In this document: piece after piece, positions 12,076-23,523 of the stretch | How positions within the stretch are numbered: position 1 is the stretch's first letter | Layout of the letters: each line of letters opens with the position of its first letter | Source of the DNA: Eutypa lata | Lineage: Eukaryota > Ascomycota > Sordariomycetes > Xylariales > Diatrypaceae | Assembly: GCA_022661535.1 (NCBI GenBank) | Contig: JAKULF010000003.1 | Location: forward strand, 4,402,001 to 4,466,000 | Length of the DNA: 64,000 nucleotides | Direction of reading: 5' to 3' | Notes under the pieces: model-generated | Told to the model about the DNA's origin: nothing | The model's database searches: none | What the model saw: only the letters and a program-made list of their open reading frames with translations | Position numbers and translations under genes: made by a program

Positions 12076-12685
12076 GATAATAGGGGAGTAGCATCACCCC
12101 ATCGTCTATAATGCTTCGTTCTGCGGTAAAGGACTCGGAACGATGGGTTCTAGAAACTCAGCATTCAATGCTACCTCTGTTGCTATTGATCTTATTATTA
12201 AGGATAGATGAGAAGTCCCATTGTAGAGTTTACACACTACGCAGCTTTCACATAGTCTAACTAAATAATGCATAACAAAGTCCGAGGGTATATATACATC
12301 TCAGTTCCAATCATCTAGAATTCATCCAGACCAAGTATAACGTGGAAATCGGAGTCGGAGAAAGGGCGGACCAGATGATGTTGCAATAAATTACCACGTC
12401 AAACATTCACTGCGAAGAGAGCATTTAAAGTACCCTTGCTCGTTCTGACGCTTATAACCTAGCGAGCGACCTCTCTATCTGTCTGCCAACCTGATAGGAC
12501 AGTATTCTCAGTCTTTTTCTCTGCAATAGTATAGCCAGTGATACGATCGGGAATGTGGATGGTACTACGACTACAATAGAGTACAATGAAGAACTTAAGC
12601 TGTTTGAAAGATATTCAAGCTCCTCCAATTAGATACACGGGATCCATGATTGGACCTTAAATAGACCCCCCACCTCCAAATCTGT
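12076..12685. other. Convergent intergenic gap
   Basis: About 610 bp between the 3' ends of two SDR genes. It is mixed in composition and no gene or clear repeat is seen. It presumably holds both 3' UTRs and polyadenylation signals. Confidence 0.45.
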
Positions 12686-14036
12686 TTAATTTTCTCCTGG
12701 AACTATGACCACACTCCCTTCAGTTTCACTGATTCTCTCCTTCCCTGAATAATGCTTATCAAGGTCATCAATGACTTGACGACCCCTCCAACTCGTCATG
12801 ATCCTCTCAGCCTGAGCCCTCAGACCGTATGCGTACCAGTACGGCATCGCCCTCAAAATAGACATCATAGCCCCGAACGCCGGAAGAGTAACATGTCCGC
12901 TCTTGCCGGTGAAGATCTGCTTGCAAATAGCGTCCGCTATAGACTCGGGTTCCAGCGTTGGGGATAGGAACGGTGCATTGTTTTGATAGCCTTCGAATAG
13001 GGCTGTCTTCGTGTACCCCTGGTTAACCATGACCGTCCGGACCTTGAGCGCGTTGTACTTGGTTTTCAGCTCGGCCGTACTGCAGCATTGGGAGTTAGCT
13101 ACTTCTCTTTCTAAAAAAAAAAACCTAACGATGATTCGGGAGCTCTAGGTCATGTTCTAGGAGTACAACTCCCCTTGACAAAGGAATACGCTCCCGAAAC
13201 ACGAGAGATGGGGTTCAAAATAACTCCGAGAGTTGCTTACAGCCCCTCGTGAAAAGCCATCGCGGCAGCCTTGGATGCCCCGTAATCGACCAGGGTTGGA
13301 ATCGTGAGCCAGGAGGCCCAGCTCGCAACGGTGACCACCATGCCGTGGTTCCGATTCACCATATACGGAAGAAACTCCTTGACCGTGCGGAAATGCGCAA
13401 ACGCGTTCACATCGAACGTGAACCTCAGGTCCATATCGCTCGTCTCTAGGATGGTCTTGCCTCGCACAACCCCAGCATTGTTGATCAGGATCGTCGGCTC
13501 ACCCACCTTCGAGCGGATTTCTCGAGCTACAGCCGCTATGTCGGCTGACGACGTCAAGTCGCACTTGAAATGGTAGACATTGGAACCTGCAAGGTGATAA
13601 GTTCTGAAGTACCGAACACAATCGAAACAGTTGATGACTGACTAGTTTCAAAGGTCATAGGCTGGATATCCAAGACCACCACCTTCATTCCGCGCTCGGC
13701 TAGGAGATTCACGACATGGCCACCAATTCCACCGGCGCCTCCGGTAACGACGGCTACTTCATTCGGCCAGTCGTACTTATCCTTGGACCAATTATTGAGG
13801 ACACCCTCGGAGCATGTGGCGCTCAGTTTCCTTGTAAGAGCGAAGTAGAAAAGACCCTTGAGGCGTGAGAGCGCAACTGGGTGCTGAAGAGAAATATCCT
13901 CGCCCTTCGTCGTAAACTTGGCTAGTAGTAATAAGGGCAAGAGTAGTGCCGGGTTCAGCGCAGTCGCGCCGATGAACTTGAATATCGAGTCGGCGGCGAA
14001 CCCTTCACGAGGTAACCACCCGTTGTGAATAGGCAT
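12686..14036 (-). CDS. Membrane-associated short-chain dehydrogenase/reductase (SDR16C/DHRS-like)
   Basis: Predicted 377-residue SDR from three exons on the minus strand: 14036-13643, 13586-13241, 13079-12686. Visible motifs are the cofactor glycine motif VVTGGAGGIGG, an acidic VVVLDIQP after beta-2 (suggesting NAD preference), ILINNAGV, and a catalytic set with Ser in VASWASW and YGASK. Residues ~20-42 form a hydrophobic segment (ATALNPALLLPLLLLAKF), so the enzyme is probably anchored in ER or lipid-droplet membrane. The layout resembles retinol or 17-beta-hydroxysteroid dehydrogenases of the SDR16C group. The natural substrate in fungi is not known and cannot be read here. The gene is convergent with the dienoyl-CoA reductase. 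Introns of 56 and 161 bp have good GT-AG ends and keep frame. Confidence 0.85.
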
Positions 14037-14601
14037 TTCTGTAGTGAGTAATTATATCCACTAGGTTCTAGATAAAATACTGGAATGGAGGTAGATGAAG
14101 ATGTTGAATCTCACGGACGTGCCACCAAAGAAGAGGGGGAGGCTAGAGGTCCGAGCAGCCAAGGACTTAGGTCCCGCCCTATATACCTCTTACGTCGTAC
14201 GCGTCTAGAGTGTCTTGGAAAGAAGAATATGTATCGCTATACGCTCAAATACCGAGGCTCCTGGAAGGTCATGACTTGATGCCGTTAACTAGAATGCGGG
14301 GACGATTGGAGATTGTGTCGTTCCATTTTATCTCACAGGGGTCCGTTCTTCATAGAGCCCACATCATATCATATTCGCGCCAAATAAAGATAGACTGTGT
14401 GGGTAAAGCTAGGTATATTGATCATCAATCTGATAACGTACGTAGGGCCACTGTAGCGCACATACTAGTTGTACAATACGTTAAATAACGTAACTAGCAC
14501 CTACATAAATGGAGATCCTCAGTTCATTGGACAGACACATACGAAGAAGTACATACACAAAAATTTACATCATGAGAGTGATTTAAATATTGGCATCGAT
14601 A
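14037..14601. other. Intergenic gap
   Basis: About 565 bp between two minus-strand genes. It holds the promoter of the SDR gene and the 3' end of the surface-protein gene. No other gene is seen. Confidence 0.45.
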
Positions 14602-15575
14602 TCAGTGAAGAGCGTACGAGAAAACGACAGACAGGAAAGAGACCCAGAACGCCCCGGACCCGACCGCGGAGAGGGTAGAAGCGGCCCCGAGACCGCCTTC
14701 CTCCGTGGTGGTGGAAGAAGATCCACTCTGCTCAATCACCGTCGCATCGCCCGGCGCGAACAGGACGCCGACGGAGTTCGCGGACTCGGCGTCGATCTCT
14801 CCCGGGGACAGCAGGGGGTTGTCGACCGAGTCGCAGTCCGGGTTGATCCCGTTGAACTCGATCTTGTTCGTGACGGAGATGGGCACGTCGAAGACGGTGT
14901 AGTGGTCCTCCCCGTTGAGCCGGAAGTTCTGCCGGATGGAGATCTGGTTTTTTTTTTCACACGCGGGAAATGTTAGTTAGTTAGTTGGCAGACGTTTGTA
15001 GTTAGAAGCTCGTCACTATGCCACTATCGGGATTTGTGTTGTGTGTGTGTGTGCGGACGCCTTACATTGTATGCCCCGCGATCACTATCGCTCGAGTCCG
15101 GCTGCCCGTCGCCGATCAAGCATTCCGGCCAGGTCCATTTCACGTGCTTGACGGTGCTCCCGGGTTCAGATGCCATGATGTCGCCTAAGCTGACGTCGTT
15201 GGCGGTCGCAGTGCCATTGGTTATGGTGAAGTTCCTCCCGGTCTCATAGCTGTAGAGGAAGATGGTGATGTTGTTGATCTTGCTGGGGCTGTCTTCGCTA
15301 TAAGGGGGCAGGTTCAATTTGCCGTTAGCTGAAACATCGAGGGCTACCTCGATAGTATCTGGCTGGTATATTAGCCTATGTGTGGTGCGACGGCTCGGTT
15401 GGGCGACTTGATGACTTGACTTACCGCCTCCGAGGGGTGTACCGGGTTGAGGCGCATCGAGAACCGCAAAACCGGGCGTGAAGATTTGTCCTCCCGATAT
15501 CGTGAAATCGAGAGCTAAGGTAGGAGGAGAAAGACATATAGAGAAGAGAAAAGAGAGAGAAGTAGAGTACTTCAT
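14602..15575 (-). CDS. Predicted secreted, GPI-anchored surface protein of unknown function
   Basis: Predicted 261-residue protein from three exons: 15575-15425, 15358-15066, 14943-14602. It starts with a signal peptide (MKYSTSLSFLFSICLSPPTLA, cleavage likely before LDFT). The mature part has a beta-rich look: DTIEVALDVSANGKLNLPP, FLYSYETGRNFTI and VKHVKWTWPECL, with several N-glycosylation sequons (NIT, NFT, NGT). A short Ser/Thr stretch and a hydrophobic C-terminal tail (FWVSFLSVVFSYALH) suggest a GPI anchor at a small residue ~25 residues from the end. The first intron is 66 bp, a multiple of three and stop-free, so retention would add 22 residues. Its donor (GTAAGT) and branch site argue it is removed. 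The protein resembles a conserved fungal family with no assigned role, as far as I can recall. Confidence 0.75.
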
Positions 15576-17081
15576 ACGGGGCTAATCCTATCCTAGGGAC
15601 CGTGAGACGAGGACTATTGTATGGATAATGGGGAGAATGAGTGACAAGATATTAGTATGACGAAAATAGGCTACCCGGCAGTCTATGATATTAACAGTTA
15701 TTTTCAGCGAAGTGAAAGAAATGCGCATACTCTGCGACCCAAATGTATTAGAATGATATTTATTGATATTATTGGGATGAGCATCTATCTAGGTAGCCAG
15801 CGTCTTTGCAAAGTAAAGTAGGCAGATGTGGAAATTTACATATTACTTAGCATGGATCATGGAGAACAACCCAGACCTATCTACTAATTCTCCCTGGTTC
15901 TCGGGTAGAGGAAGCGAGGCAGAGGCGAGCATTGAGCCTGGATTCGAACGCTTGAATGATGCGCTGGAATCGCCTCTTCCATCGTTTCAGATAGACGGGA
16001 GAAACTGCAGGAGAGAAGACCCCTGGACCAACTTTATCTGAACGTGGGTAGTGGGCCCAATCGAGCTTTGCCATTCGTAGAATGGGGTTGCGGGACGTCT
16101 TGCCGAAGGTCTTGCCAACACAGCTTGAATTTCTTACTCGAGCTAATAAGTATCTATCTACGACTTTGGTATTCATTGGAGCTAGAGTTTTAAATTATTT
16201 TACTCGCTGGTATACAATAACTAACTACCTTACTTTAGGCATTGTCACATTACTTTTCACCGGCCTCAATGGCTTGAATGCTAACTAGGTCATACGGGTA
16301 TTCAAAGGGCGATGAACCTGTGAATTATTCTATGTGCTCCTATAATTGCTTCCAACTTAACTTCTATTATACCACGAGGTATTGGTGAGATTATCCCAGA
16401 GGTGGCCAAAGAGATTACTTGGTCGATTTCCTCAAAACCGATCACCCCTTGCTGAGCTCATATCTATTCCATCAAATCCCATGAGATACATATGTCGGTC
16501 ATACAAAATCATATCTAAATCATCCATTATCATACCTATACGGAGCCTCAACATCAAAGTGGTATGTAGCTATGAGGACCTGCTACTTCGATCCTCTCCC
16601 CGCTTAACAGCGAAGGCGGCGTAAAGGTGAACGTATATGTATTGACTTTCACTAAGTACTTACTTACCACTTCAATCAAATAAAACCAAATGCTGTCGGA
16701 AATAAATAAGAAGTCAGCAAATAGTAAACAGGTTCTTGTAATCTAGGTGTTTACCAAATATCGCAGGTCACAAAAATGTCTAGTTTGCATTCACTGTAAG
16801 ACGGCCCTATCACGTCTCGCCCTACATGTAGTTTTGTAGCGCGCCTTAACTAGCAGCCAAGCGGAGACCCGCAGGGCGCGGTGTCTTCCGAAGACGGTGC
16901 GACGTTCTAAGTCCAACTTTGACTGCTTTAAACTTTATGTACTCCGTACAAGGCGTATATATAACAGTTTTACGTCCCCCTTTTCCTAAGCAATCTAATC
17001 CCCGCGACCTTAGCTACTCAATGGGCCGACTTCATTGACGCTTGCGCATGAATTTCGATCACGTTTTAGGAACTACATACC
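15576..17081. other. Intergenic gap, no clear gene
   Basis: About 1.5 kb divergent gap. A GC-richer patch at about 15880-16060 contains the word GGATTCGAAC, which resembles a tRNA B box on the minus strand, but no cloverleaf can be drawn. The rest is AT-rich. The proximal 150 bp before 17082 are the likely promoter of the pseudouridine gene. Confidence 0.45.
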
Positions 17082-19751
17082 ATGAGAGCTCTACTGTCGT
17101 CACGGTCGCTAGCTCTGCGGACCTATGACCGCGCTTTACGCTGTCCCAAACGCCTATGGTCCCCAGGCGGAACAGTAAATAATTCCCTCTCAACAACGTC
17201 GAGGACTTTAGCCAAAGCAAATACGAGTTCTTCCTTGGGAAAACTCGCAGGACTGGATGATATCCTCAAAGTCTCAGAGGAAGTGAAGGACGCGCTAGCT
17301 ACGAACAAGCCAGTTGTTGCACTAGAGTCAACTATCTACACCCATGGGGCTATTGATGATCTAGGGTTGGAGGATATTGTACGCCAGCATGGCGGCGTGC
17401 CTGCCGTCGTTGGTATTTACGATGGCGTACCGACCGTCGGCCTTTTACCTGACGAAGTGACCCGGATGGTAGAGGGATCAGCGAAGAAGGTGTCAAGAAG
17501 GGATATTGCCCACCTAGTTGGCATGGTGAGACTGCTTCTTAATACATTGCCTTCAGTGAAGGTCATTCCTACCATTCGGAAGTATTCTGACGGTTCTACA
17601 GGGCATTATGGGACATAAAATTCACGGTGGTACTACCATAGCAGGGACGATGGTTTTAGCTAGGCTTGCCGGAATCCGAGTATTCGGTACCGGTGGCCTA
17701 GGGGGTGTCCATCGTGGTGGCCATGTATCCTTTGACATATCTGCCGACCTGACAGAGCTTGGACGCACACGAATGGGGGTGATAGCTAGTGGTTGTAAAG
17801 GCTTTCTAGATATTCCCAGGACCTTGGAGTACCTAGAAACTCAAGGCGTATACGTCTCGACCTTCGCAGACGGCCGAAAGAGCAATGTAGATTTCCCTGC
17901 CTTCTGGGCAAGAGACAGCGGGATCAAAAGCCCTTCTGTGGTGGAGACCGAGGAGCAAGCTGCTGCGATGATTCTGGCGCAAGAAAAACTAAACATCGAG
18001 TCCGGTCTTCTCTTCGCAAATCCGATCCCGGAGAAGTTCGCCATTCCGAGGAGCGAGATGGACACCATCATTGAGCAGGCAGTCAGGGAGTCGTTGGAGC
18101 AAGGAGCTGTGGGAAATGAGAACACCCCATTCATTCTGCGGCGGATAAGGGATCTCACAAATGGCAGAAGCGTGCCTGCTAACAAGGCTCTCGTACAAGC
18201 GAATGTAGAACGGGCAGCCAAAATAGCTGTCGCCGTCTCACGTCTCGTTTCTGGGGACTTAGCATTATCTAATGAACAGTGAGCTAAAAGCTCCTCTGTT
18301 TTTTTTCTCTCTTCTAGCCTAACGTCCTCGTGTTAGGGAAGTAAAACAACCGCGCCCAGGGCCGTTTAAGGGAGTGACTATAACGGAAGACAAAGTGGCA
18401 GAAGACACTGAGGTAGGACAATAATTTCCAAAATGATTCATCTTGCAGCTTAAAGTACTATTTTAGAACAGTCTAAACTAGACTGACAATGATAGACCCA
18501 TCCGCAAGCAGATATCTTAGTTGCCGGTGCTGTAGCGGTAGATTTAAGTTGTGATTACATAGGTCAAAACGCCGCGAGCAACCCAGTACCGCAACTACAC
18601 ACCTCAAATCCGGCACACGTCAGTCAATCTATTGGAGGTGTAGGTCATAACGTAGCGCTAGCTGCTCACCGGGTCAGCCCAAGTACCAATGTCAAGCTCT
18701 GTAGTATAGTCGGTGATGACATGTAGGTTCATTTGCCGAGTTTTGCACGTCATTATAGCTGATCCTAGATAGTGCTGGTTCAACCGTCCTCGCATCATTG
18801 CAATCCCACGGTATGGATACGTCCTATATCCGACGTCTATGCCACGAATACCACCCGGCAAGTCGGACTGCCCAGTACGTGGCAATCAACGACGCCGAGA
18901 AGAATCTCGTCCTTGCGATGGCGGACATGGGAATTTTCACTAGTCACTCGTTTCCGACTTACTGGAGCTCTGCCGTGGCAGGTTGCAAGCCAACATGGAT
19001 TGTCGTCGATGGGAACTGGGCAGACCGTGATATTCGGGCCTGGGTCCATGCTGGCCAGCGCAACCACGCCCGCGTTGCCTTCGAGCCGGTCTCCATCGAG
19101 AAGTCCGCTCGGCTATTCTGTAATAGCAAAGGCCTCGAGAGCCTCGGCGTCTTCCCAAATGCGAGCGTCGACCTTGCCACGCCGAATCAGTACGAGCTAG
19201 CGGCCATGCACGGGGCAGCGCAGAAGAACGAGTACCTTGATGACTCGCGGTGGTGGGGTGTCGTCGATGCGTTCGGCATGCAGGGAGCTAGGGATCGCTT
19301 TGTGAAGCTCACCTCCGCGAGCATGACGGATGCCGGGATCCCTCAGCAGGCTACACAGCTCCTGCCGTACATCCCCACCATCATCACGAAGCTGGGCAGC
19401 AGGGGGGCCCTGCTGACGACGGTCCTCAGAAGGGATGATCCGCGGCTCAGAGACGCCTCGTCGGAGCCTTTCATTCTCACCAGATCGCTCAACGACCACC
19501 CGGATGTGGGAGGTGTGTACATGCGGCTATACCCGAGCGCGGAAACGGTTGAGAACGTTGTGTCCGTCAATGGAGTTGGCGATACGTTCCTGGGTGTCCT
19601 TATTGCCGGACTGGCCCAAGGAGGCCGCGTCGAAAACCTCATCGATGTTGCGCAGAAAGGCGCGGTACTGACTCTCCGGAGCCGTGAGTCTGTGAGCGAG
19701 GATCTAGGTGCTCTAGAAAAGGATCTACTTGCTGCGGCTTTAAGTCACTGA
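17082..19751 (+). CDS. Bifunctional pseudouridine-5'-phosphate glycosidase / PfkB-family kinase
   Basis: Predicted 800-residue fusion enzyme for pseudouridine breakdown. The PfkB half should phosphorylate pseudouridine, and the PsuG half should split pseudouridine 5'-phosphate into uracil and ribose 5-phosphate. Five exons: 17082-17525, 17602-18278, 18337-18412, 18496-18722, 18773-19751. The N-terminal ~45 residues are Arg/Ser/Leu-rich without acids, a likely mitochondrial presequence. The PsuG half (about 55-375) shows PVVALESTIYTHG, HKIHGGTTIAGTM and GTGGLGGVHRGG. A ~30-residue linker comes from the small exon 3. The kinase half (about 405-800) starts DILVAGAVAVDL, with SIGGVGHNVA and the catalytic signature NGVGDTFLGVLIAG, where Asp is the catalytic base. 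The fusion is known in fungi and some animals. Two introns use the second of two nearby AG acceptors, as required by frame. Confidence 0.87.
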
Positions 19752-20129
19752 TGCCTTGTACATTATATTCACATTCCAATAACACCTGCTTGTTCGATGA
19801 TAATGATGAATTACGATGAACAATGGAGCCTATAGTTATTCCAATCGTAAAAATATATTAATATATTCCGCCTTACTTTGTATTATCACCGGTATATTAA
19901 CTTAATAGGAAAATGTGTTAATTATTTTGGCGGTAAACTTGGATAATTCCCTTGAAAAGGGGGGCCAGTAATACAGTGTATATAGATCCACAGTGTACAA
20001 CCTGCACAGTAAACATCCCTGGTCCGTTTTTTATCGATAACTAAAAAATTATTTGAGATTAAACTCAGGTACAATAATACTCTTCTTACAAACCCCAAAG
20101 TATTGCGATTAAAGGTACGGACGGACACC
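19752..20129. other. Short tandem intergenic gap
   Basis: A 378 bp AT-rich gap between two plus-strand genes. It holds the 3' UTR of the fusion gene and the UTP18 promoter. An ATATATT-rich patch lies near 19852-19866. No gene is seen. Confidence 0.45.
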
Positions 20130-21935
20130 ATGCCACCAATTCGCCAAAAGAATGCAGTCGATGATAATGATGAGTCAATGCCATCGTCTGGAGAGGAGGG
20201 TTCTGAATACGCAAGTGATCACGAAACAGTGCCCTCTCAGCGACAGATACATACGATCGACAAGGATTCCGACGAGGAGGAACTTGAACGATTTGTGCTT
20301 GGAGACACTGCCAATTTTCGGGAGCATCTGTTCCAGGATGAGGCACAGATAGACGGTGAAGACGGTCTCGAGATATTTGGCGACGATGGCGAAGACAAAG
20401 ACGGATCCGATCTTGAAGATGTGGCCGACGCCGATCTTTTTGCTTTCGACGTTGGAGGAGCACCAAGCGATGGTAAACAGCTTGTCATAGCACCGATAGC
20501 CCAGATCGCACCGACTCAGCCCACTTCCAAAGACGCACCGGCGTGGGAAGATAGTGACGACGACCGATTGACGATATCCCTGACCAGCGCGACCCAACTG
20601 CGAAAACTGAGAATAAGCGAAGCGGAAGACGTTATAACCGGAACCGAATACATAACAAGACTTCGGCAGCAATATCTACGCCTGAATCCATTGCCAGACT
20701 GGGCTCGCGAGTCAGAAGAAAGACCAACCAAGCGCCGCCGGCGGTCATCTGCTGCTACTGATGACGATTCGGATGTGTCAGACGATGTGGGCTCAGACGA
20801 TGAATCCGAACCGTCTGCACTTCCGCTAGACAAGTTTCTTCGTGATGCAAGCGCTTTGAGGGGAGACAGGTCAAGTAAGGCAAAGAAGCTCCGCCCTGAA
20901 GTTATTGATATTCAGCGAACACGGGATATACCTGATGGCCATAAAGAGGCAGTCACCTCTATCGCCTTCCACCCCGAATACCCTGTTCTCCTATCTTCTA
21001 GTACATCTTCCATATTACATTTGCATCACATAGCGCCTACCGCATACCCGACACCAAACCCTCTCTTGACCTCGGCGCAAGTAAAACAGGTAAACGTGCA
21101 GCGAGCCGAATTCCTGTGTCCCCAAGGAGACAAAATCTTCTTTGCTGGTCGGCGTCGCTACATTCATTCATGGGACTTGGCATCCGGGACTATACAGAAG
21201 ACCAACAAAGTCCAGGGCCACCGATTAGAGCAGAAGACGTGGGAGCGTTTCAGGCTTAGCCCTTGTGGAAGATATCTCGGTCTAATTGCTTCGACTCGGA
21301 AAGGAGGAGGTATTATCAACATACTAAACGCAGTCACTATGCAGTGGATCACAGCTGCAAGACTCGATAGTAGAGGAGGTATCGTGGACTTTTCGTGGTG
21401 GAGTAACGGGAATGGACTCACTATACTAGGAAAGGGTGGTCAAATAGGGGAATTCAGCATGGCCACAAGACGCTTCCTAGCTATTTGGAATGACGAAGGT
21501 TCAAATGGTGGTACAGCCATCGCTCTCGGCGGCCGGAATGGTCCTGTCACTATAGGGGGCGATCGTTGGATTGCCATCGGGTCAACTAGCGGAGTCACGA
21601 ACATCTATGATCGGCAAAATCTGATACTGCCGTCTACAGAGGACACACTGGAGATGAAGCAACGGCCAGAGCCCACCCGCAGCTTCATGCAACTGACAAC
21701 GCCGGTCACTTTCATTACATTCAGCCCGGATGGTCAAATCATGGCGTTTGGGAGTAGACATAAGAAAGACTCGCTGCGGCTGGCACATCTACCGAGCTGC
21801 ACGGTCTACAGGAACTGGCCGACGGAACAGACTCCGCTTGGCAGGATAACAGCTGTGGCATTCGGGAGGAAGAACGACATGTTGGCGGTCGCAAATGATG
21901 TTGGGAAGATCAGGTTATGGGAAATCAGGGCTTAG
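20130..21935 (+). CDS. UTP18: UTP18, U3 snoRNP small-subunit processome WD40 protein
   Basis: A 601-residue, single-exon WD-repeat protein matching Utp18, a UTP-B subunit of the small-subunit processome in the nucleolus, needed for early cleavage of pre-18S rRNA. The first ~250 residues are acidic and disordered, with Asp/Glu/Ser runs. A short conserved block (DDRLTISLTSATQLRKLR) and a basic patch (KRRRRSS) lie within this part. WD40 repeats start near residue 267 at DGHKEAVTSIAFHPEYPVL and continue to the C-terminus, with blades such as RRRYIHSWDLASG, LSPCGRYLGLIAS and the last blade ending KIRLWEIRA. Start: ATG in context GACACCATGCC, giving MPPIRQKNAV. The 3' end lies only 66 bp from the end of a convergent small gene, so their 3' UTRs probably overlap. 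Confidence 0.9.
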   Translation: MPPIRQKNAVDDNDESMPSSGEEGSEYASDHETVPSQRQIHTIDKDSDEEELERFVLGDTANFREHLFQDEAQIDGEDGLEIFGDDGEDKDGSDLEDVADADLFAFDVGGAPSDGKQLVIAPIAQIAPTQPTSKDAPAWEDSDDDRLTISLTSATQLRKLRISEAEDVITGTEYITRLRQQYLRLNPLPDWARESEERPTKRRRRSSAATDDDSDVSDDVGSDDESEPSALPLDKFLRDASALRGDRSSKAKKLRPEVIDIQRTRDIPDGHKEAVTSIAFHPEYPVLLSSSTSSILHLHHIAPTAYPTPNPLLTSAQVKQVNVQRAEFLCPQGDKIFFAGRRRYIHSWDLASGTIQKTNKVQGHRLEQKTWERFRLSPCGRYLGLIASTRKGGGIINILNAVTMQWITAARLDSRGGIVDFSWWSNGNGLTILGKGGQIGEFSMATRRFLAIWNDEGSNGGTAIALGGRNGPVTIGGDRWIAIGSTSGVTNIYDRQNLILPSTEDTLEMKQRPEPTRSFMQLTTPVTFITFSPDGQIMAFGSRHKKDSLRLAHLPSCTVYRNWPTEQTPLGRITAVAFGRKNDMLAVANDVGKIRLWEIRA

Positions 21936-22000
21936 CTAACTCATTATCCATCAATCCCGATTATGACAATATATTTGCCACTTCCGAGCGCCCTTTGCTC

Positions 22001-22547
22001 TTAGATATGCATTCCCTGGAGAAAGCCCACGATGTCTCCTCCCCCTTTGCTGTACTGCGGGTGGTTGATGCGAGCGAGGAGCCTTGTCAGCGGGCTACCT
22101 TGCACCACCAGTGCCCTCGGGTATACCTTATGCGTTCTCTTGGTGTACTCGGCGAGTTCCCACTCATTCCGAAATCGGTGAAGGTATGGCGTATTGCCCG
22201 TCCTAATAGCGGCGAGGAAGTCTGTGATGTTTACCCAGACTTTCTTTAGCGCCTTAATAGTCAACATACTGTTAGTAAACGAGACCAATCTTCGTCAGCG
22301 TGTAAAGATGTTTTACATAAAAATGAGCCGCAGTGAATATATAGGTGTATACCTTTCGACATTTTGACTTGCTAGCGAATTCCCCCTCGATTCCGAGATC
22401 CCGCATCAAGCGCTGCCAGTCCTCGAGCTCGCCCTCCTGGAAGTAGTCGTCCCATTGCTTGACGATTTTGGGTTTCTTGGCTCTAGATGGATCTTGGGCG
22501 ATCTCGCCACCTCTGGGGTGTCCCTTCTTGTTCTTGTTCTTTGCCAT
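22001..22547 (-). CDS. Small basic conserved orphan protein, 148 residues
   Basis: Predicted 148-residue protein from two exons on the minus strand: 22547-22353 and 22252-22001. The 100 bp intron starts GTATAC and ends ATTAAG, and this phase-0 joint gives KSKCRK followed by ALKKVWVNITDFL. Starting instead at nearer AG acceptors breaks the frame. The N-terminus is Lys-rich (MAKNKNKKGHPRGG), followed by WDDYFQEGELEDWQRLMRDLG and later ELAEYTKRTHKVYPR. I recognise the pattern as a small fungal family without a known role. No membrane segment, signal peptide or catalytic motif is visible. It is convergent with UTP18 at 66 bp, and divergent from the broken GluRS gene. Confidence 0.72.
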
Positions 22548-23523
22548 CGTAGGCTAGAGGATGAGTGTTGAGCTTCTTGCGCGAATCGGTGGCTGGTGCA
22601 AGATATCTACAGTCGGAAGAGGGAGTGTGGATGATGGCGCATGTTCAATTGTGCTTTTGTAGCACTGGGGGTGCGTTTGGAGCCTTAGGTATGACTAGTT
22701 ATAGTCGCCTATGGTGACTATAAGAACTATGACGCGGGACGCAGGGCAGAAGAATCGAAATATATAGGACAGAACCGACTCCCTGCATCCTGATATTTCC
22801 CGAGACAACTCTTTAGAGCTCTGGGGTTTTTATTTATTTAATTCGTTAGGGAAACATGCTTGCAAACGGATAGATGTGCACAGCGTAGCTGGGAACCAGA
22901 AAGAGGTATCGACAACTATCCAACGCGAGGCAACAAACGGGACAGGCCGATGACTTCCGAACAACTCAGCAAGCTAGGATCCCAGCATATATATACAAGA
23001 GATAACCGGGAATGGAAAGATCAGGAGCGAATTAGCACTTTGGCTTTTCCTAACAAATCTACTGAATGGGGAAAAGACGTCGCGGGTTTTTATGCTCGCT
23101 GCATACTACGTTCCCCCTATTGGCACACGGAATGCCAGCAAAGCCATGATATCTAAACAACCAGATAATCAAATGCTACAACACGTGTCTATTCTAATAG
23201 CGAATGTTATAGCCTTTTGTTTTCGCCTTGATGGTACCTCCATTCAAGCTCAAGCTATTTGACTTCTCAATAATGCTTCTTCCTCGTATCGTGCATCATC
23301 ATACAACTTTGCTAAATGTTTGATATATATACAATGTATACGTTTCCATCCTATCGCTCATAACCCTTGTGATACTTATAGCGGAGTTAGTCATATCCCG
23401 GTGCTCTGACCCATTCGGACTCTCGCAATGGAAGACATCTGGTACATATTTGTGGTTGCTGCCCTGTTCTCGCGAATACGTATAACTTCTACCCAATAAC
23501 AACACAACTCACAGCACACCAAA
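22548..23523. other. Divergent intergenic gap
   Basis: About 980 bp. The first ~100 bases are the promoter of the 148-residue gene. A weak open frame at 22860-23156 has no recognisable features. The region just before 23524 would be the original promoter of the GluRS copy. Confidence 0.45.

Noticed and set aside
15930..15960. Minus-strand GTTCGAATCC resembling a tRNA B box
   Set aside because: The bases on each side cannot form a T stem, and no acceptor or anticodon stem can be drawn upstream.
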